Assembly: GCA_026874595.1 (NCBI GenBank)
Contig: CM049307.1
Location: forward strand, 44,823,678-44,887,677
Length of the DNA stretch: 64,000 nucleotides
Direction: 5' to 3'
DNA from: Sipunculus nudus
Taxonomy: Eukaryota > Annelida > Sipuncula > Golfingiida > Sipunculidae
Part shown: positions 1 to 9,671 of the stretch, piece after piece
Numbering within the stretch: the first letter of the stretch is position 1
Layout: each line of letters begins with the position of its first letter
Translations under genes and position numbers: made by a program
Notes under the pieces: model-generated
The model's database searches: none
What the model saw: the letters and a program-made list of their open reading frames with translations, nothing else
What the model was told of the DNA's origin: nothing

Positions 1-1110
1 TAATCATTGGCAAACGAGTCACAATCATAAGTGACAGAAAAACACTGCATGGTCGTCACGAAACATACAAGAAGTAATCCAGACGTCTTGTGTATTAGTG
101 TACAATAAGGGGTGCACATCGTTAATCCGGGATCATTCCGGTAAGAATATCCACACAAGGATTCTGTCATACCTTCAGAGGGTTTATTCTGTACAATAGG
201 TATAAACAAATGTAAGGAAGATTAGTTAGGAATCTTTCAGATTCATCGTTATAATGTTTACAAATGAAATGTTATGCGGTTGTCGCTGGAAGTAGAGGAG
301 TAGAGAACAGTCTAAACGGAACAATAGTGGGTAATACAGTGGGTTAATCAGTATTGAGATTATTCTTATGTAAATCACATTTATTTAATAGAAAGATCGG
401 GAATAGAGACATAATAGTGCTATGTCACTCAGGTGTGCCCGGTAATTAATCAATTGAAAGGTCAATGAGTGGTACGGGCTCGAACCCGGTGATAGAGGAC
501 AGGACAGAGAAGTGCTCAATTTCTATTAGTTGATGCTTTTGTACCCACTCACTACTCGTATGTCTTTAGTCCGACTCATAACTGCTCATAGACCTCATGG
601 AGGTCTTGGTAATTTTGATGGTGGCTCCGCCGGAGGTCTTATGTAACAGAACAATTGTATGTTGTAAGTCATAACGGCATAACAAATTTACAATAAATTC
701 AAATCAAACAAAGCATTGGCAACTCGTGCCAGTGGTTAGGCGTAAACTAACCTGTCAACCAATATGCTGAAAGAGAACTGTAACGCTCACAACCTAGCTG
801 CAAAAGGTCCCCAATTCACGCTAGCTGTTGAAGTCCATTAAATTTAATACAGTGACAGGTGATATAATAAAAATGTCAACGTGCGCTATTCAAATTTCCG
901 TTGAGTAATACAATTCTTTATAACCCTCAGAGGAAAATATACGACCGAAACGACGTGCAGACTGCGTGAATTGGGTACCCTTTATCGAAATATCAATGTA
1001 TAAGCGTCTACTTCATAAACACTCCGTATCGTACATGTGTCACTTGGCAGCTACCCATGCCATAGCACGCAAAAAATGGACACCCTGTTCTACCTAATGG
1101 GCTAGTTACT
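1..1110 (-). other. Mhc: 3' UTR and downstream flank of Mhc
   Basis: No coding signal is seen on either strand. On the minus strand AATAAA occurs at 380-385 and 183-188, either of which could terminate transcripts using the last exon at 1111-1173. The transcript end cannot be fixed from sequence alone. Confidence 0.45.
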
Positions 1111-1173
1111 CTAGTCCTCCGTTTCCTCGGTTGCGCGCCTCCTGGTTCTGGTGACGGTCACACCTGGCGCAGG
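1111..1173 (-). CDS. Mhc: Mhc/myorod terminal coding exon: nonhelical tailpiece
   Basis: Acceptor TTCCCACAG precedes a phase-0 frame of 20 residues (PAPGVTVTRTRRRATEETED) and a TAG stop at 1111-1113. This follows exon 34, which also ends in phase 0 with a Ser/Thr-rich stretch, giving a tail that is Ser/Thr/Arg-rich and then acidic. Such short nonhelical tailpieces are typical of muscle myosin and can carry phosphorylation sites. It would be shared by the full myosin and by catchin/myorod. The exon is short, so the call rests on splice site, phase and composition rather than on long homology. Confidence 0.72.
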   Translation of the reverse strand, partial: PAPGVTVTRTRRRATEETED

Positions 1174-1433
1174 CTGTGGGAACACATAGCATAACGTGTC
1201 ACACGGGAGCACTAGTATATACACAGGGTGTGTGTGGCAATACGCAATACAAGCACTGAGTGTTGGCGCAGCCAAAGAGACAAAGTACACTTGCCATAAA
1301 TATAGTTCTCCTTTCACTGTATCAGTCCAATATTCTCTGGTTCTTTGATTTAGCTCTGTAAAGAAACATTAGCATGCATTACCATGTTACAGTCGCCGAC
1401 CAGCCTGTGATTTACTCTCGGTATAATTTATTT

Positions 1434-1631
1434 CTACCTCCCCCGTTCTTTGGGCGGTGTATCATGGCAAAGCGTATCACCAGTGCTTTGGTTTGTAATT
1501 TTTGCTTTAAGAATCACCGAGGTTTTGTCATCACAAGCTGATCTGGAGGCGTCACAAAGCAACACGGGTTTGCTTTGGACGTTCGGGTGTCCCGTGCTCG
1601 TCCCACCTGGAACAGTAGATATGGTGATCAC
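1434..1631 (-). CDS. Mhc: Candidate alternative terminal exon of Mhc
   Basis: Acceptor CAGTTCCTTCCAG opens a phase-0 frame of 65 residues, beginning VITISTVPGGTSTGHPNVQS and ending KERGR, with a TAG stop at 1434-1436. An AATAAA sits immediately after the stop on the minus strand (1427-1432), so the unit could be a complete terminal exon. The start is Thr/Ser/Gly-rich like a nonhelical tailpiece, but the rest is not recognisable. Alternative tail ends are known for scallop striated versus catch myosin. It lies between exon 34 and the exon at 1111 and would be an alternative to the latter. It could be a chance open frame. Confidence 0.38.
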   Translation of the reverse strand: MITISTVPGGTSTGHPNVQSKPVLLCDASRSACDDKTSVILKAKITNQSTGDTLCHDTPPKERGR

Positions 1632-1992
1632 CTGGAAGGAACTGATATTACAGCATGCAAAAGTGTAGAAAATGTGTTGCAAATATGTACAAACTACTAC
1701 CGCCTAATGTTGCTAAGCATGATCTGGCATCAAAAGATGTATCCATAAATAAGATTTTATGAAAGTATTATGCATGTGCCAGATATGTGTTTATTTCAAA
1801 GAGAGTTGTGAGTTATGTACAGCAAGAAGAGTGTATATTGGTGTCTTCAAGTTTAAAGTCCTCTATCTACATGCAAAGCAATCAGCATGAAAATGTGTGT
1901 ATGCATGTGTTGTTATGATGCTGCGCCGAAGCCATTGGTAAAGAGGAAATTTTAGCACGTAGCCTTTGTATTCATTATTGTCCTATACTTAC

Positions 1993-2145
1993 GGAGCTGC
2001 TGGTGCGGCTGGCAGACACAGAGCTGCGGTTCCTGGCACGCAGTTTGGCCAAGGCATTCTCGGAAGCATCTGCGCGTTCCTCAGCATCCTCGAGCTCGTT
2101 CTGGCACTTGCGGTATTTGGCCAAGTTGATGGCGGCAATCTCCTC
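1993..2145 (-). CDS. Mhc: Mhc exon 34: end of light meromyosin coiled coil
   Basis: 51 codons, phase 0 at both ends, acceptor TCTTACAG and donor GTAAGTATAGG. It encodes [20 protein letters not shown] and continues with the conserved [18 protein letters not shown] motif that ends muscle myosin rods (assembly-competence region), then SerThr-rich [10 protein letters not shown]. If the following intron were retained, translation would add only VSIGQ before a stop. Shared with catchin/myorod. Confidence 0.96.
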
Positions 2146-2547
2146 CTGTAAGACAATCTGGCACATCAACTATCTATCTCCATTTACCCATTACGCTTCA
2201 GCTTAAATTTGCACTGTATGGGGCTATGATAAAGGAGAAACGTCTTAAAAGTGTGAATATTTATATAACCTGCAGAGTAGGCTTCTAAACGAAAATGGTT
2301 CTTTTGGCCCAAGTCCAGTTCAGATTAATTCTCTTCACTTTTAGTGTCAGCTTCTTTTTAAAGAATTAATAAAGCAATACAGAGATTTCCTTTTCTTATA
2401 TTATGTTGAATCATGAATAGATGTGATGAACACGGAATAAATAGATCTTGCTTTAAGGGCTCACCCTTGAAGTAAATCATGGACGCTGTTACGGTAAGCC
2501 TGAGACCATCCCGCTAAAATGGAAGCTGAAAAGATGTGATGACTTAC

Positions 2548-2988
2548 CGCCTCCTCCACCTGGCGCTTGTAGGTCTTGATCTTCTGCTGCAGCTTGTCGA
2601 TGACGTCCTGGGCACGTTCCTGGTTCTTGCGGTCCTCGTCGGCCTGGAAGGCGAGCTCCTTTAGGCGGCGGTCCTGCTTGCGCATGTTCTTGTCTGTCTC
2701 AGCGTGGCGGCGCTGCTCGTTGTCCAGCTCGACCTCAAGCTCGCGTACTCTCTGCTCAAGCTTCTGGATGGTCCTCTTGCCACCCTTGAGGGCATTGGCT
2801 TCGGCCTCATCCAGGCGAACCTGCAGATCCTTCATCTGGGATTCCAGGGAGCGGCGGTTCTTCTCGATGTTGGCGGAGTTCTCCTGTTCGCTGCGCAGCT
2901 GCTCAGCCATGGCGGCGGCATCTCCAAGAGCTCTCTTTGCACGGTCCTCTGAAGATCTCAGCTCGTTAGCCTGATCCTCCAGGTCAGC
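2548..2988 (-). CDS. Mhc: Mhc exon 33: light meromyosin
   Basis: 147 codons, phase 0 to 0, acceptor CCATTGACAG and donor GTAAGTCATC. Continuous heptad coiled coil from ADLEDQANELRSSEDRAKRA to QQKIKTYKRQVEEA, including LEQRVRELEVELDNEQRRHA, a strongly conserved LMM segment. It acts in thick-filament packing. This is the longest exon of the distal rod. Confidence 0.97.
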
Positions 2989-3296
2989 CTGTCAATGGAA
3001 CAATTGAGGAAATCTTATAATACATGTTGATGTTTGTTGAAGCTTAAGCTTAATTAGACATTTAGTCCTATTATATCATTATTCCAGAAAATCGGGTAGC
3101 TCGTAATTATGCATGTATACATATGCATTTATACATAATGCATTTATGCATTTTATATATAAACAATATGTATTTACTGGGGATTCTGTAAAATTTCTTT
3201 TATGTTCCCATTATTAACGATAAGTAATGATATTTATTTTATTTTAGACAGTTTGTATATTGCAATACTGAGAAGTAGTGGACAAGAACAACGTAC

Positions 3297-3557
3297 CTGC
3301 ATGGCCTGGATATCAGCCTCGAGCTTCCTCTTCTGACCGGCAATGGATGTGTTCTGAGAAGACAGCTCAGAGATGCGGTCGGAGGCCTCGAGCAGTTCAC
3401 CCTCGGCCTGTTTGCGGCTGCGCTCAGCGGTCTCCAGGAGAGACCTGAGTTCCTCAACCTCGCCTGAGATCATCTGGGCACGGCGCTCAGAGGCGGCATA
3501 CTGTTCGCGGGCTTCATCACGGGCACGCTGTTCCTCCTCGCAAGCCTGCTGCAGTTC
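3297..3557 (-). CDS. Mhc: Mhc exon 32: light meromyosin
   Basis: 87 codons, phase 0 to 0, donor GTACGTTG and acceptor GTGGATTACAG. It begins ELQQACEEEQRARDEAREQY and ends QKRKLEADIQAMQ. The frame is a pure heptad coiled coil and contains the conserved AERRAQMISGEVEELRSLLE-type stretch of muscle myosin rods (read here as ASERRAQMISGEVEELRSLL). Confidence 0.97.
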
Positions 3558-3865
3558 CTGTAATCCACAGAATAGATAGTCATCATTTAATTGATTAATA
3601 AAATCTATACAGTTTATATCGAATCATCAGTTTTGAGACCTTTTAATATTTTAATATTTACTGGATTATTTTCGTACCTTTTAATCTGCATGTTCATGTA
3701 TATGTCTATTTCATTAAGTACTTATATACCCATAGTTTCTCATTTTTCCCTGTGCTTATTTTCAATAATGTCTTCTGACACAATACTGTGCATTTGAAGG
3801 TCACAGTCACACGTCACACCAACATAATACTAAACATTGATGTATTTACTGTTTTGAACACGTAC

Positions 3866-4058
3866 CCTGACATTCTGTTGGTACTTCTTGATGTTCTTCT
3901 CAGCCTCAGCACGGCCACGGTTAGCCTGGTCCAAGGCAACCTCAAGCTCGTTGATGTCAGACTCTAGCTTCTTCTTCATGCGCAGAGCATCGGACTTGCC
4001 CTTGGTCTCAGCCTCCAAGCTAGCCTGCATGGACTCCATGGCACGCTGGTGGTTCCTC
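3866..4058 (-). CDS. Mhc: Mhc exon 31: light meromyosin
   Basis: 193 nt. One leading base completes the Arg codon split with exon 30, then 64 codons, ending phase 0 at a GTACGTGT donor. The acceptor is CCCTTTTACAG. It encodes RNHQRAMESMQASLEAETKG through LEVALDQANRGRAEAEKNIK, a conserved LMM segment. Confidence 0.96.
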
Positions 4059-4288
4059 CTGTAAAAGGGTCCGAACAAATAACGAGTTAACTTCATATTA
4101 TAATATATAAAAAATAATGATATAATACCCTTGGGTTATATGAATATCATATATTTTACAGTCAATCAGTCAAAGCAAAGAAAAATGTGCCAAGTGACGT
4201 TGAGGTTCTAGAATTCTTGAGATTTTAGAATATATGATCTTTAATTACCAGTAAAGGTATATGATAATACATTTCAGAGATAGTTTAC

Positions 4289-4746
4289 CTGGTGTTCTCG
4301 AACTCTTCGTCCTTTTCGGCGACACGCCTGTCGGCATCTGCGCGGATCTGGGCGATCTCCATGGTACTGCGGGCGACCTTGGCTTCCTCGGTCTCCAGAG
4401 CAGACTCGGCCTCTTCCAAAGCGGCCTGGAGTTCTTCCTTCTCGATCTCAAGGCGCTTGCGGGCCTTCTCCAGCTCATAAGTTGAACGGCCACCTTCGCT
4501 CAGCTGCTCGGTCAGGTCATGGATCTCCTCCGAAAGGTTCTTGTTCTCACGTCTCAGCGCTTCGACGGCATCTCCTCCCTCCTCAACTTGGTTGCGGAGT
4601 TTGAGCACCTCGGTCTGTGCGTTGCGGGACTCGCGCTGGGATTCCTCGAGCTCAGCCTGGAGGTCCGCTACCTTGCGTTTCCATTCATCAATGGTTTTGT
4701 CGAATTGACGCTGTTTCTTCTCCAGCGATGAGGCAAGGGAGGTGGA
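4289..4746 (-). CDS. Mhc: Mhc exon 30: light meromyosin, largest rod exon
   Basis: 458 nt, phase 0 start and two spare bases (AG) at the end that join exon 31 as Arg. It encodes [20 protein letters not shown], then [20 protein letters not shown] and [20 protein letters not shown], all diagnostic of muscle myosin LMM. Donor GTAAACTATC, acceptor GTATTTACAG. Confidence 0.97.
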
Positions 4747-5089
4747 CTGTAAATACAAATTGCATGGTCACTCTAACAACCTAAGGTACAAAGTATATGC
4801 ATCTATTTGCATGTCATTTAATATATTTTAGTTTATATGTGCCCCTTGTCACCGCCTTGTGTATTGGTATGTTATGAAACACCAAACTCTTTCCATTTCT
4901 TTCTTCTATCTGATTTCATTTTTTATGATATAGTTATAGAAATTCTTTTTCGATGCTGGTAGTCTTATGGATACATAATATGAAGATTCATTATATTCTG
5001 ACCATAGCCGTCTAACCTTTTAGTCATTTTCTGAAATGTTCTGGATAAAAGTTTTTTTTTTATTTGGTGTGAGTGACAAGCAAACGCAC

Positions 5090-5253
5090 CCTCTCAACTT
5101 CGATCATGACGTCCTCAAGCTCTCCCTGAAGGCGGTGCTTGGCCTTCTCCAGAGAGGCGCACTTGCTCTGGGCAGTATCGACCTGCTCCTGAGCTTCCTG
5201 CAGCTTGGCGTTGTATTTGCGCTTCATTTCATCAAGTTCTTCAGAGGGAACAC
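5090..5253 (-). CDS. Mhc: Mhc exon 29: proximal light meromyosin
   Basis: 164 nt. Two leading bases complete a Gly codon shared with exon 28, then 54 codons to a GTGCGTTT donor. The acceptor is CTTGTGATATAG. It encodes VPSEELDEMKRKYNAKLQEA and ends LQGELEDVMIEVER. The segment corresponds to the start of LMM in muscle myosins. Confidence 0.96.
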
Positions 5254-5546
5254 CTATATCACAAGAGAAAAAATTAAAACCGTTAATCATATTCTTTGTG
5301 CTTAAATAAAATTGTTAAATGATGGATATAGACCAAATGTGTTCACTTTAATTCAGTAGTCTGTCCGACCCTGTAGGAAATTCTAAAATAATCTGCTATG
5401 ACTGCTATATCAGCCTTACAATTTTATTATGTCCAAGTATAATTAATTATTGTAATTATTTTTTATTTATGTGCAGTACATACATTGAGTGATCAAGAAC
5501 TGGTCTATTCTATTTTTATAAGAAAACATCAAATGGCGTCACTGAC

Positions 5547-5718
5547 CTCCGAGGCCACCGCTGGCAGCCTTGGTCCTCCAGTCCTGCAGTTCGTTGTTGG
5601 CCTTGGTGAGGAGACGCTGGGCATCAGCACGACCCTCCTGCTCCTCCTCAAGCTGTTCGCGGAGCTGATCAAGGTCAGCGTTCAGGTTGCGCACCTCAGA
5701 CTGCAGCTTGGTGCGGTT
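5547..5718 (-). CDS. Mhc: Mhc exon 28: rod near S2/LMM boundary
   Basis: 172 nt: 57 codons plus one base. Acceptor CTTATACACAG, donor GTCAGTGA. It encodes [20 protein letters not shown], then the conserved [18 protein letters not shown] run and the short nonheptad AASGGLGG, a helix-relaxing glycine patch. Joins exon 29 to form LGGVPSEE. Confidence 0.96.
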
Positions 5719-6058
5719 CTGTGTATAAGAACAGAAGGGCGTCAGTTCAGAAATAACAGCTAATTTAGGGATCGATTCTGCTGGGTTACGTCTTTCATCT
5801 TTTTATCTTCCATATAGAAGGTGACGGGAGACAAGATCATTTGTGGGATAATAATATGTTAATGATAATAAATATTTTAGGCAACCGCATTCAGCGTCGC
5901 CAGTCTTATTATATACTAGGAGTTAATGTGTTATCACAACTGTAGCGCCACCTACTGGCAAAACATAGAACTACTATTTGATAAATGATTGAATCATTTT
6001 CATTATTTAATGATTACATTTTTTCTATTTCTGAAATAAATAAAATGGTTTTACTCAC

Positions 6059-6304
6059 TCTGCTCTCATCTTCCAGAGAGCGCTTGGCCTCCTCCAACTG
6101 TCCGCTGAGCTGAGACTTGCTACGGGTAAGCTGGGCGATCTGGCTCTCGGCCTCCTCAAGCTGGCGGGCAAGGTCAGTGTTCTCATTGCCCATGCGGCCC
6201 TTGGTGCTGTTGAGCTCGTTGATGTTGCGCTGGCTCTCATCCAGCTTAGCGTTGAGTTCGCTGAGCTGGGATTCCAGCTGCTTGGTCACCTTATCGGCAT
6301 TGGC
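6059..6304 (-). CDS. Mhc: Mhc exon 27: rod immediately after the hinge cassette
   Basis: 82 codons, phase 0 to 0, acceptor CTTTTTGCAG, donor GTGAGTAA. It begins ANADKVTKQLESQLSELNAK and ends QLSGQLEEAKRSLEDESR. It accepts either hinge exon, 26a (ending SKGK) or 26b (ending ERSR). Confidence 0.96.
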
Positions 6305-6814
6305 CTGCAAAAAGTTTATGAACCCATGAGGTCGATGGAGATAAAAAGGTATAAAATCTTATAACTGCACTAAAGGTACATTGGGTTAGGGGCTTTGTTT
6401 CATATTCTTTTATTCACGTAATAAGCAGTCCAGGTAGCCATTATCATAGTGTTTCAGTCAAAGAAGTATATTGCTGATGTATTTTATTATGCCGTTATCT
6501 TCATTTAAAGGATTTTTCTCTAGCCTTGTACTGCAATTCAAGTCTAAAATTGGATGCTCGGTTTTTTTATGACATATCCAATGTTCTTAAAAGGTCCTGT
6601 ATCATCGTATCTTTATGGGAATATCATGTTTATTATTAGAGTATTATTATTAACAGTATATTTTATAAACTTATACGATATATAAATTTGTATATTAAAT
6701 GGCATGGTTACCAGTTCAAGAAAGGAAATAAGCAGGCAAAAAGAGGGACACAGCCGTCAAAATATTTTAGACAAGCAATTAACAGATACGGTAACAGGTT
6801 CAGATCATGCATAC

Positions 6815-6893
6815 CCGGCTCCTTTCAACCGCATCAATCGCGTCAATCAGATCGTCACATTCTAGCTGTAACTGTTGCCTGTCTTTCTCAAGT
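6815..6893 (-). CDS. Mhc: Mhc exon 26b: alternative S2 hinge exon
   Basis: 79 nt, exactly the length and phase of exon 26a. One base completes the Arg codon from exon 25, then 26 codons encoding LEKDRQQLQLECDDLIDAID plus AVERSR. Acceptor TACCTGCTTCAG, donor GTATGCAT. The sequence aligns residue for residue with 26a and keeps the coiled coil in register. It differs at most positions, including a Cys and a more acidic centre. TGCATG, the RBFOX-type splicing motif, lies just inside both flanking introns (6806-6811 and 6907-6912). It would cover codons about 1213-1239. Confidence 0.88.
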
Positions 6894-7285
6894 CTGAAGC
6901 AGGTATCATGCAAAGCAAGCAGATCAGATATTTTTTTTCAATGTTATAAGCTTTCCATGTGAGCATGCTAACTCTGGCAGACACAAAGCTTGCCGTGCCA
7001 TAGGGAATGTAGTAAAATGTGTTTTTATTAGGCTGGATGGTTAGCATGATGGGGAGAATCCCTGAAATTAGGTTAGGATGCACCATGTAGGAGTACATCT
7101 TCACACACAAAATACAAACACAAGAAATATGAAAAAAAACTTAACGCAATGGTCACACAGGGTTAGGTAATTAAGCTGAAATTGGGATTAGCAGTTCAAG
7201 GAAACACGGCTTTAAATGAGAAAAATAATGGCCGGTAGAATTCCACTGCATTTAGGAAGTACATGCAGTCTGATAAACGCTCTAC

Positions 7286-7364
7286 CTTGCCCTTGCTGAC
7301 GTGATCAAGCTGGGCTTGCAGGTCCTCCAGTTCGGCACGAGTCTGGTTTTTCTCCTTCTCAATC
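7286..7364 (-). CDS. Mhc: Mhc exon 26a: alternative S2 hinge exon
   Basis: 79 nt encoding IEKEKNQTRAELEDLQAQLD plus HVSKGK after one split-codon base. Acceptor GGGTTTTAG, donor GTAGAGCG. First of two mutually exclusive hinge cassettes in transcription order. Insect muscle Mhc also has two 26-residue alternative S2 hinge exons at about this residue position, so this pair occupies the equivalent place. Splicing in both would keep the heptad count shifted by 79 nt and break the frame, which enforces exclusivity. Confidence 0.93.
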
Positions 7365-7676
7365 CTAAAACCCCCGGCACATATTTCTTTTAACAGTAAC
7401 TAAATATTTTGTATACATATCCATAAAACGTTCCCACCAGTATGTGTAATCTAACATGGTCGCGTTATAACGCGTTATACCTAATATTATATACAGTTAC
7501 ACACAAAAATATAAATAAATGTAGCCAAAATAATAAAAAAAAATAAGCCTGTAAATAACGTTGAGTAAGTCTTAATACCATGTAATCCGAATTACTATAT
7601 GTAATTATATATAATATATTGCAGTACATTTTACAATACAAATTTTACTACCGATGATTGATGAATTATCACTGAC

Positions 7677-7843
7677 CTGGATTTGACCTTCTGGAGCTGG
7701 TCAACCTGGTCGGACAGCTCGTTGACAGCGTCCTGCTGCTTCTTGCGGAGCTGGGACACGGTAGCCTCGTGCTGCATGGAGGCTTCCTCAAGATCACGGC
7801 GCAGCTTCTGCAACTCGGCCTCGCGTTTCTTGTTCATTTCCAA
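7677..7843 (-). CDS. Mhc: Mhc exon 25: S2 rod before hinge cassette
   Basis: 167 nt: 55 codons plus AG, which makes Arg with either hinge exon (AG+G or AG+A). It encodes [20 protein letters not shown] and ends [12 protein letters not shown]. Acceptor GGTCAACAG, donor GTCAGTGA. Shared with catchin/myorod. Confidence 0.96.
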
Positions 7844-8302
7844 CTGTTGACCAGAAGTGGAAATTTTTTTAACGTAATCTCTTAAGATCTGTAATTTGCT
7901 GATCTATTGCTGAGGATAAGTACACTACATGATAAAGGATGAACTATGGCGTTCTCAACAGTTAAAAAAATTCGAAATGCAATAATTGAATGAAAGTTAT
8001 TTTATAATAATTAAATTAATGAACCAAAACAATGACTGTTAACGTAACTGTATGTGTCCCGAACACGCAATTTAATAAGATAATTTAGTCTGACGCTGGA
8101 GGAGCATAGGAGTTCCGAGCAGTATTATGTTAAGTCATGATGATAAAGCAAAATGCCATTATAAAAAAAATCAAGGTGGAACACCAACGGGGATGGTACG
8201 GTAAATTACATCGTGTTGTTTCATGTAGGTTTCATTCAAAATTTCACAGCTTTTATTTCGAACACTATTCTCAATACTTAGAGTAATATTAAAATGTCTT
8301 AC

Positions 8303-8389
8303 CTGAGCCTGGGTGGCACCTCCAGCCTCATCAAGACGCTCTCCAAGATCCTCGAGTTCACGAGCCAACTCAGCGCGCTGCTTCTCAAC
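8303..8389 (-). CDS. Mhc: Mhc exon 24: S2 rod
   Basis: 29 codons, phase 0 to 0, encoding VEKQRAELARELEDLGERLD plus EAGGATQAQ, a very conserved muscle-myosin S2 block. Acceptor CTTATTCCAG, donor GTAAGACA. Shared with catchin/myorod. Confidence 0.97.
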
Positions 8390-8817
8390 CTGGAATAAGG
8401 AAGAGGATATTTAGGTTACTCGTTATATCAACTGAAACCATTATTAAATGCCACCTCTAAATATCATTGTATATTGTTATTATATAAGGTGAAAGAAGAA
8501 TCACATATATACGGACAGAAGTGTGTACATAATGATTAGTTAGATGTACAGAAATATGGAAAAGGAAATATGTGAGAAAATATGATACAAAGTTACACCG
8601 TTGGAGCAAAATAAAATTCGATATGGCTGAAAATTTTATTCAGTGGCGGGAATGAATTCCTGGCAGACAAATATTAAAAGTTTACATAGGTAATATGTAT
8701 TGATACTTTTAATATAACACACTCCTATTAAAATTCCAAAATTATATCATTACTGCTTTTAAAGTTGGAGATTCTTATGTTTATTTGTGCTCAGGCCGAG
8801 TAAAAGCAAAAACTCAC

Positions 8818-8874
8818 CTTAGATCTGGCCTGCCTCTCGGCCTCAAGCTCTTCCTCCAGCTCTTCAATGCGTGC
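8818..8874 (-). CDS. Mhc: Mhc exon 23: first exon shared by myosin and myorod
   Basis: 19 codons, phase 0 to 0, encoding ARIEELEEELEAERQARSK. Acceptor CATTTTATAG, donor GTGAGTTT. It can be joined from exon 22 (...KIKELT) to make myosin or from the catchin exon (...RNMYD) to make the rod-only protein, because both upstream exons end in phase 0. Confidence 0.96.
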
Positions 8875-9190
8875 CTATAAAATGAAAAAATTACTAATAG
8901 ATAAAAATACAGTACCTTAGCAGGATCATGTTACACTTAAGCGCCTTATTTCTGGTAGTCCTTGCAGCGTGCGATAAATCCAATATTGTTAAATATATTC
9001 CAAACTGATTGATTTATATATATATATATATATATTCCAGGTGGTAACTCAGAAGGTAAAGCTGAGAAAAAACACCAGCACAATGGTATTGGAATTTCCC
9101 AAATGTAATTGTCGCAAGCTCCCGTTTTCCTCGTGGTGAAAAAGAAACGAAAAGCAAAAAGCAGCAGATGATACAGAAAAAGACATTTAC

Positions 9191-9671
9191 ATCATACATG
9201 TTGCGAAGTCCTGGATACGCGAAACCCAGCTCGTAGCCTTCCCGGAGCACTTTTCTGCTCTCTCTGCTCAGCTTTGGATTGACTAAATACTCAGGTCGGT
9301 TGCCAAGAATAACAGGGTGGCCCAGTAGCTCCCTTGTGATGTTACGGGTTGAGCGGGTGTCGAGGTCAGATGTGGTGCGCGTGTAACTACTTTTTGTTGG
9401 GTATGTTCGAGTGACGTCACGAGTGCTCCTGACTCCCTGGGCCTTCTTGCCCCCACCTTTTGATGATCTATACTCATCCTTTTCAATTCTTGTGACTTGC
9501 GTCTTTGTTTCCTTTATTGTCGGCGCCTCGACCGAAATTGATACTGGTTCTGCCGGAGCAGGAACGGCCACAGCAACTGGTTCTGGTTCTGGTTCAGCTG
9601 GGGCTGCCTCAGCTGGTTCGCCAAGCTTGACCTCGGCGGATACCTCAACCTCAGCATCAGCCATTGCTTCG
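9191..9671 (-). CDS. Catchin/myorod-specific first coding exon
   Basis: CDS 9191-9664, 158 codons, ATG at 9662-9664 (context AAGCAATGG). Donor GTAAATGT is in phase 0 and splices to exon 23. The exon begins 7 nt before the ATG at acceptor CATACATACAG, which decides this start over an upstream in-frame ATG. The domain has three parts. Residues 1-50 are Ala/Pro/Glu-rich and acidic, residues about 55-112 are basic and Ser/Thr/Arg-rich with RTYPTKSSYTRTTSD, and residues 113-158 are compact (GHPVILGNRPEYLVNP). Catchin (myorod) is known from molluscan catch muscle as a rod protein made from the Mhc gene with a unique N-terminus of about this size. With the downstream exons it gives 1,004 residues. 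The Ser/Thr cluster is a likely regulatory phosphorylation region (inference). Confidence 0.93.

Noticed and set aside
2576-2974. Long plus-strand frames opposite rod exons (also 4261-4731, 12452-12683, 13131-13547)
   Set aside because: Antisense shadows of coiled-coil exons; heptad-biased codons leave stop-free Ser/Leu-rich frames on the other strand.
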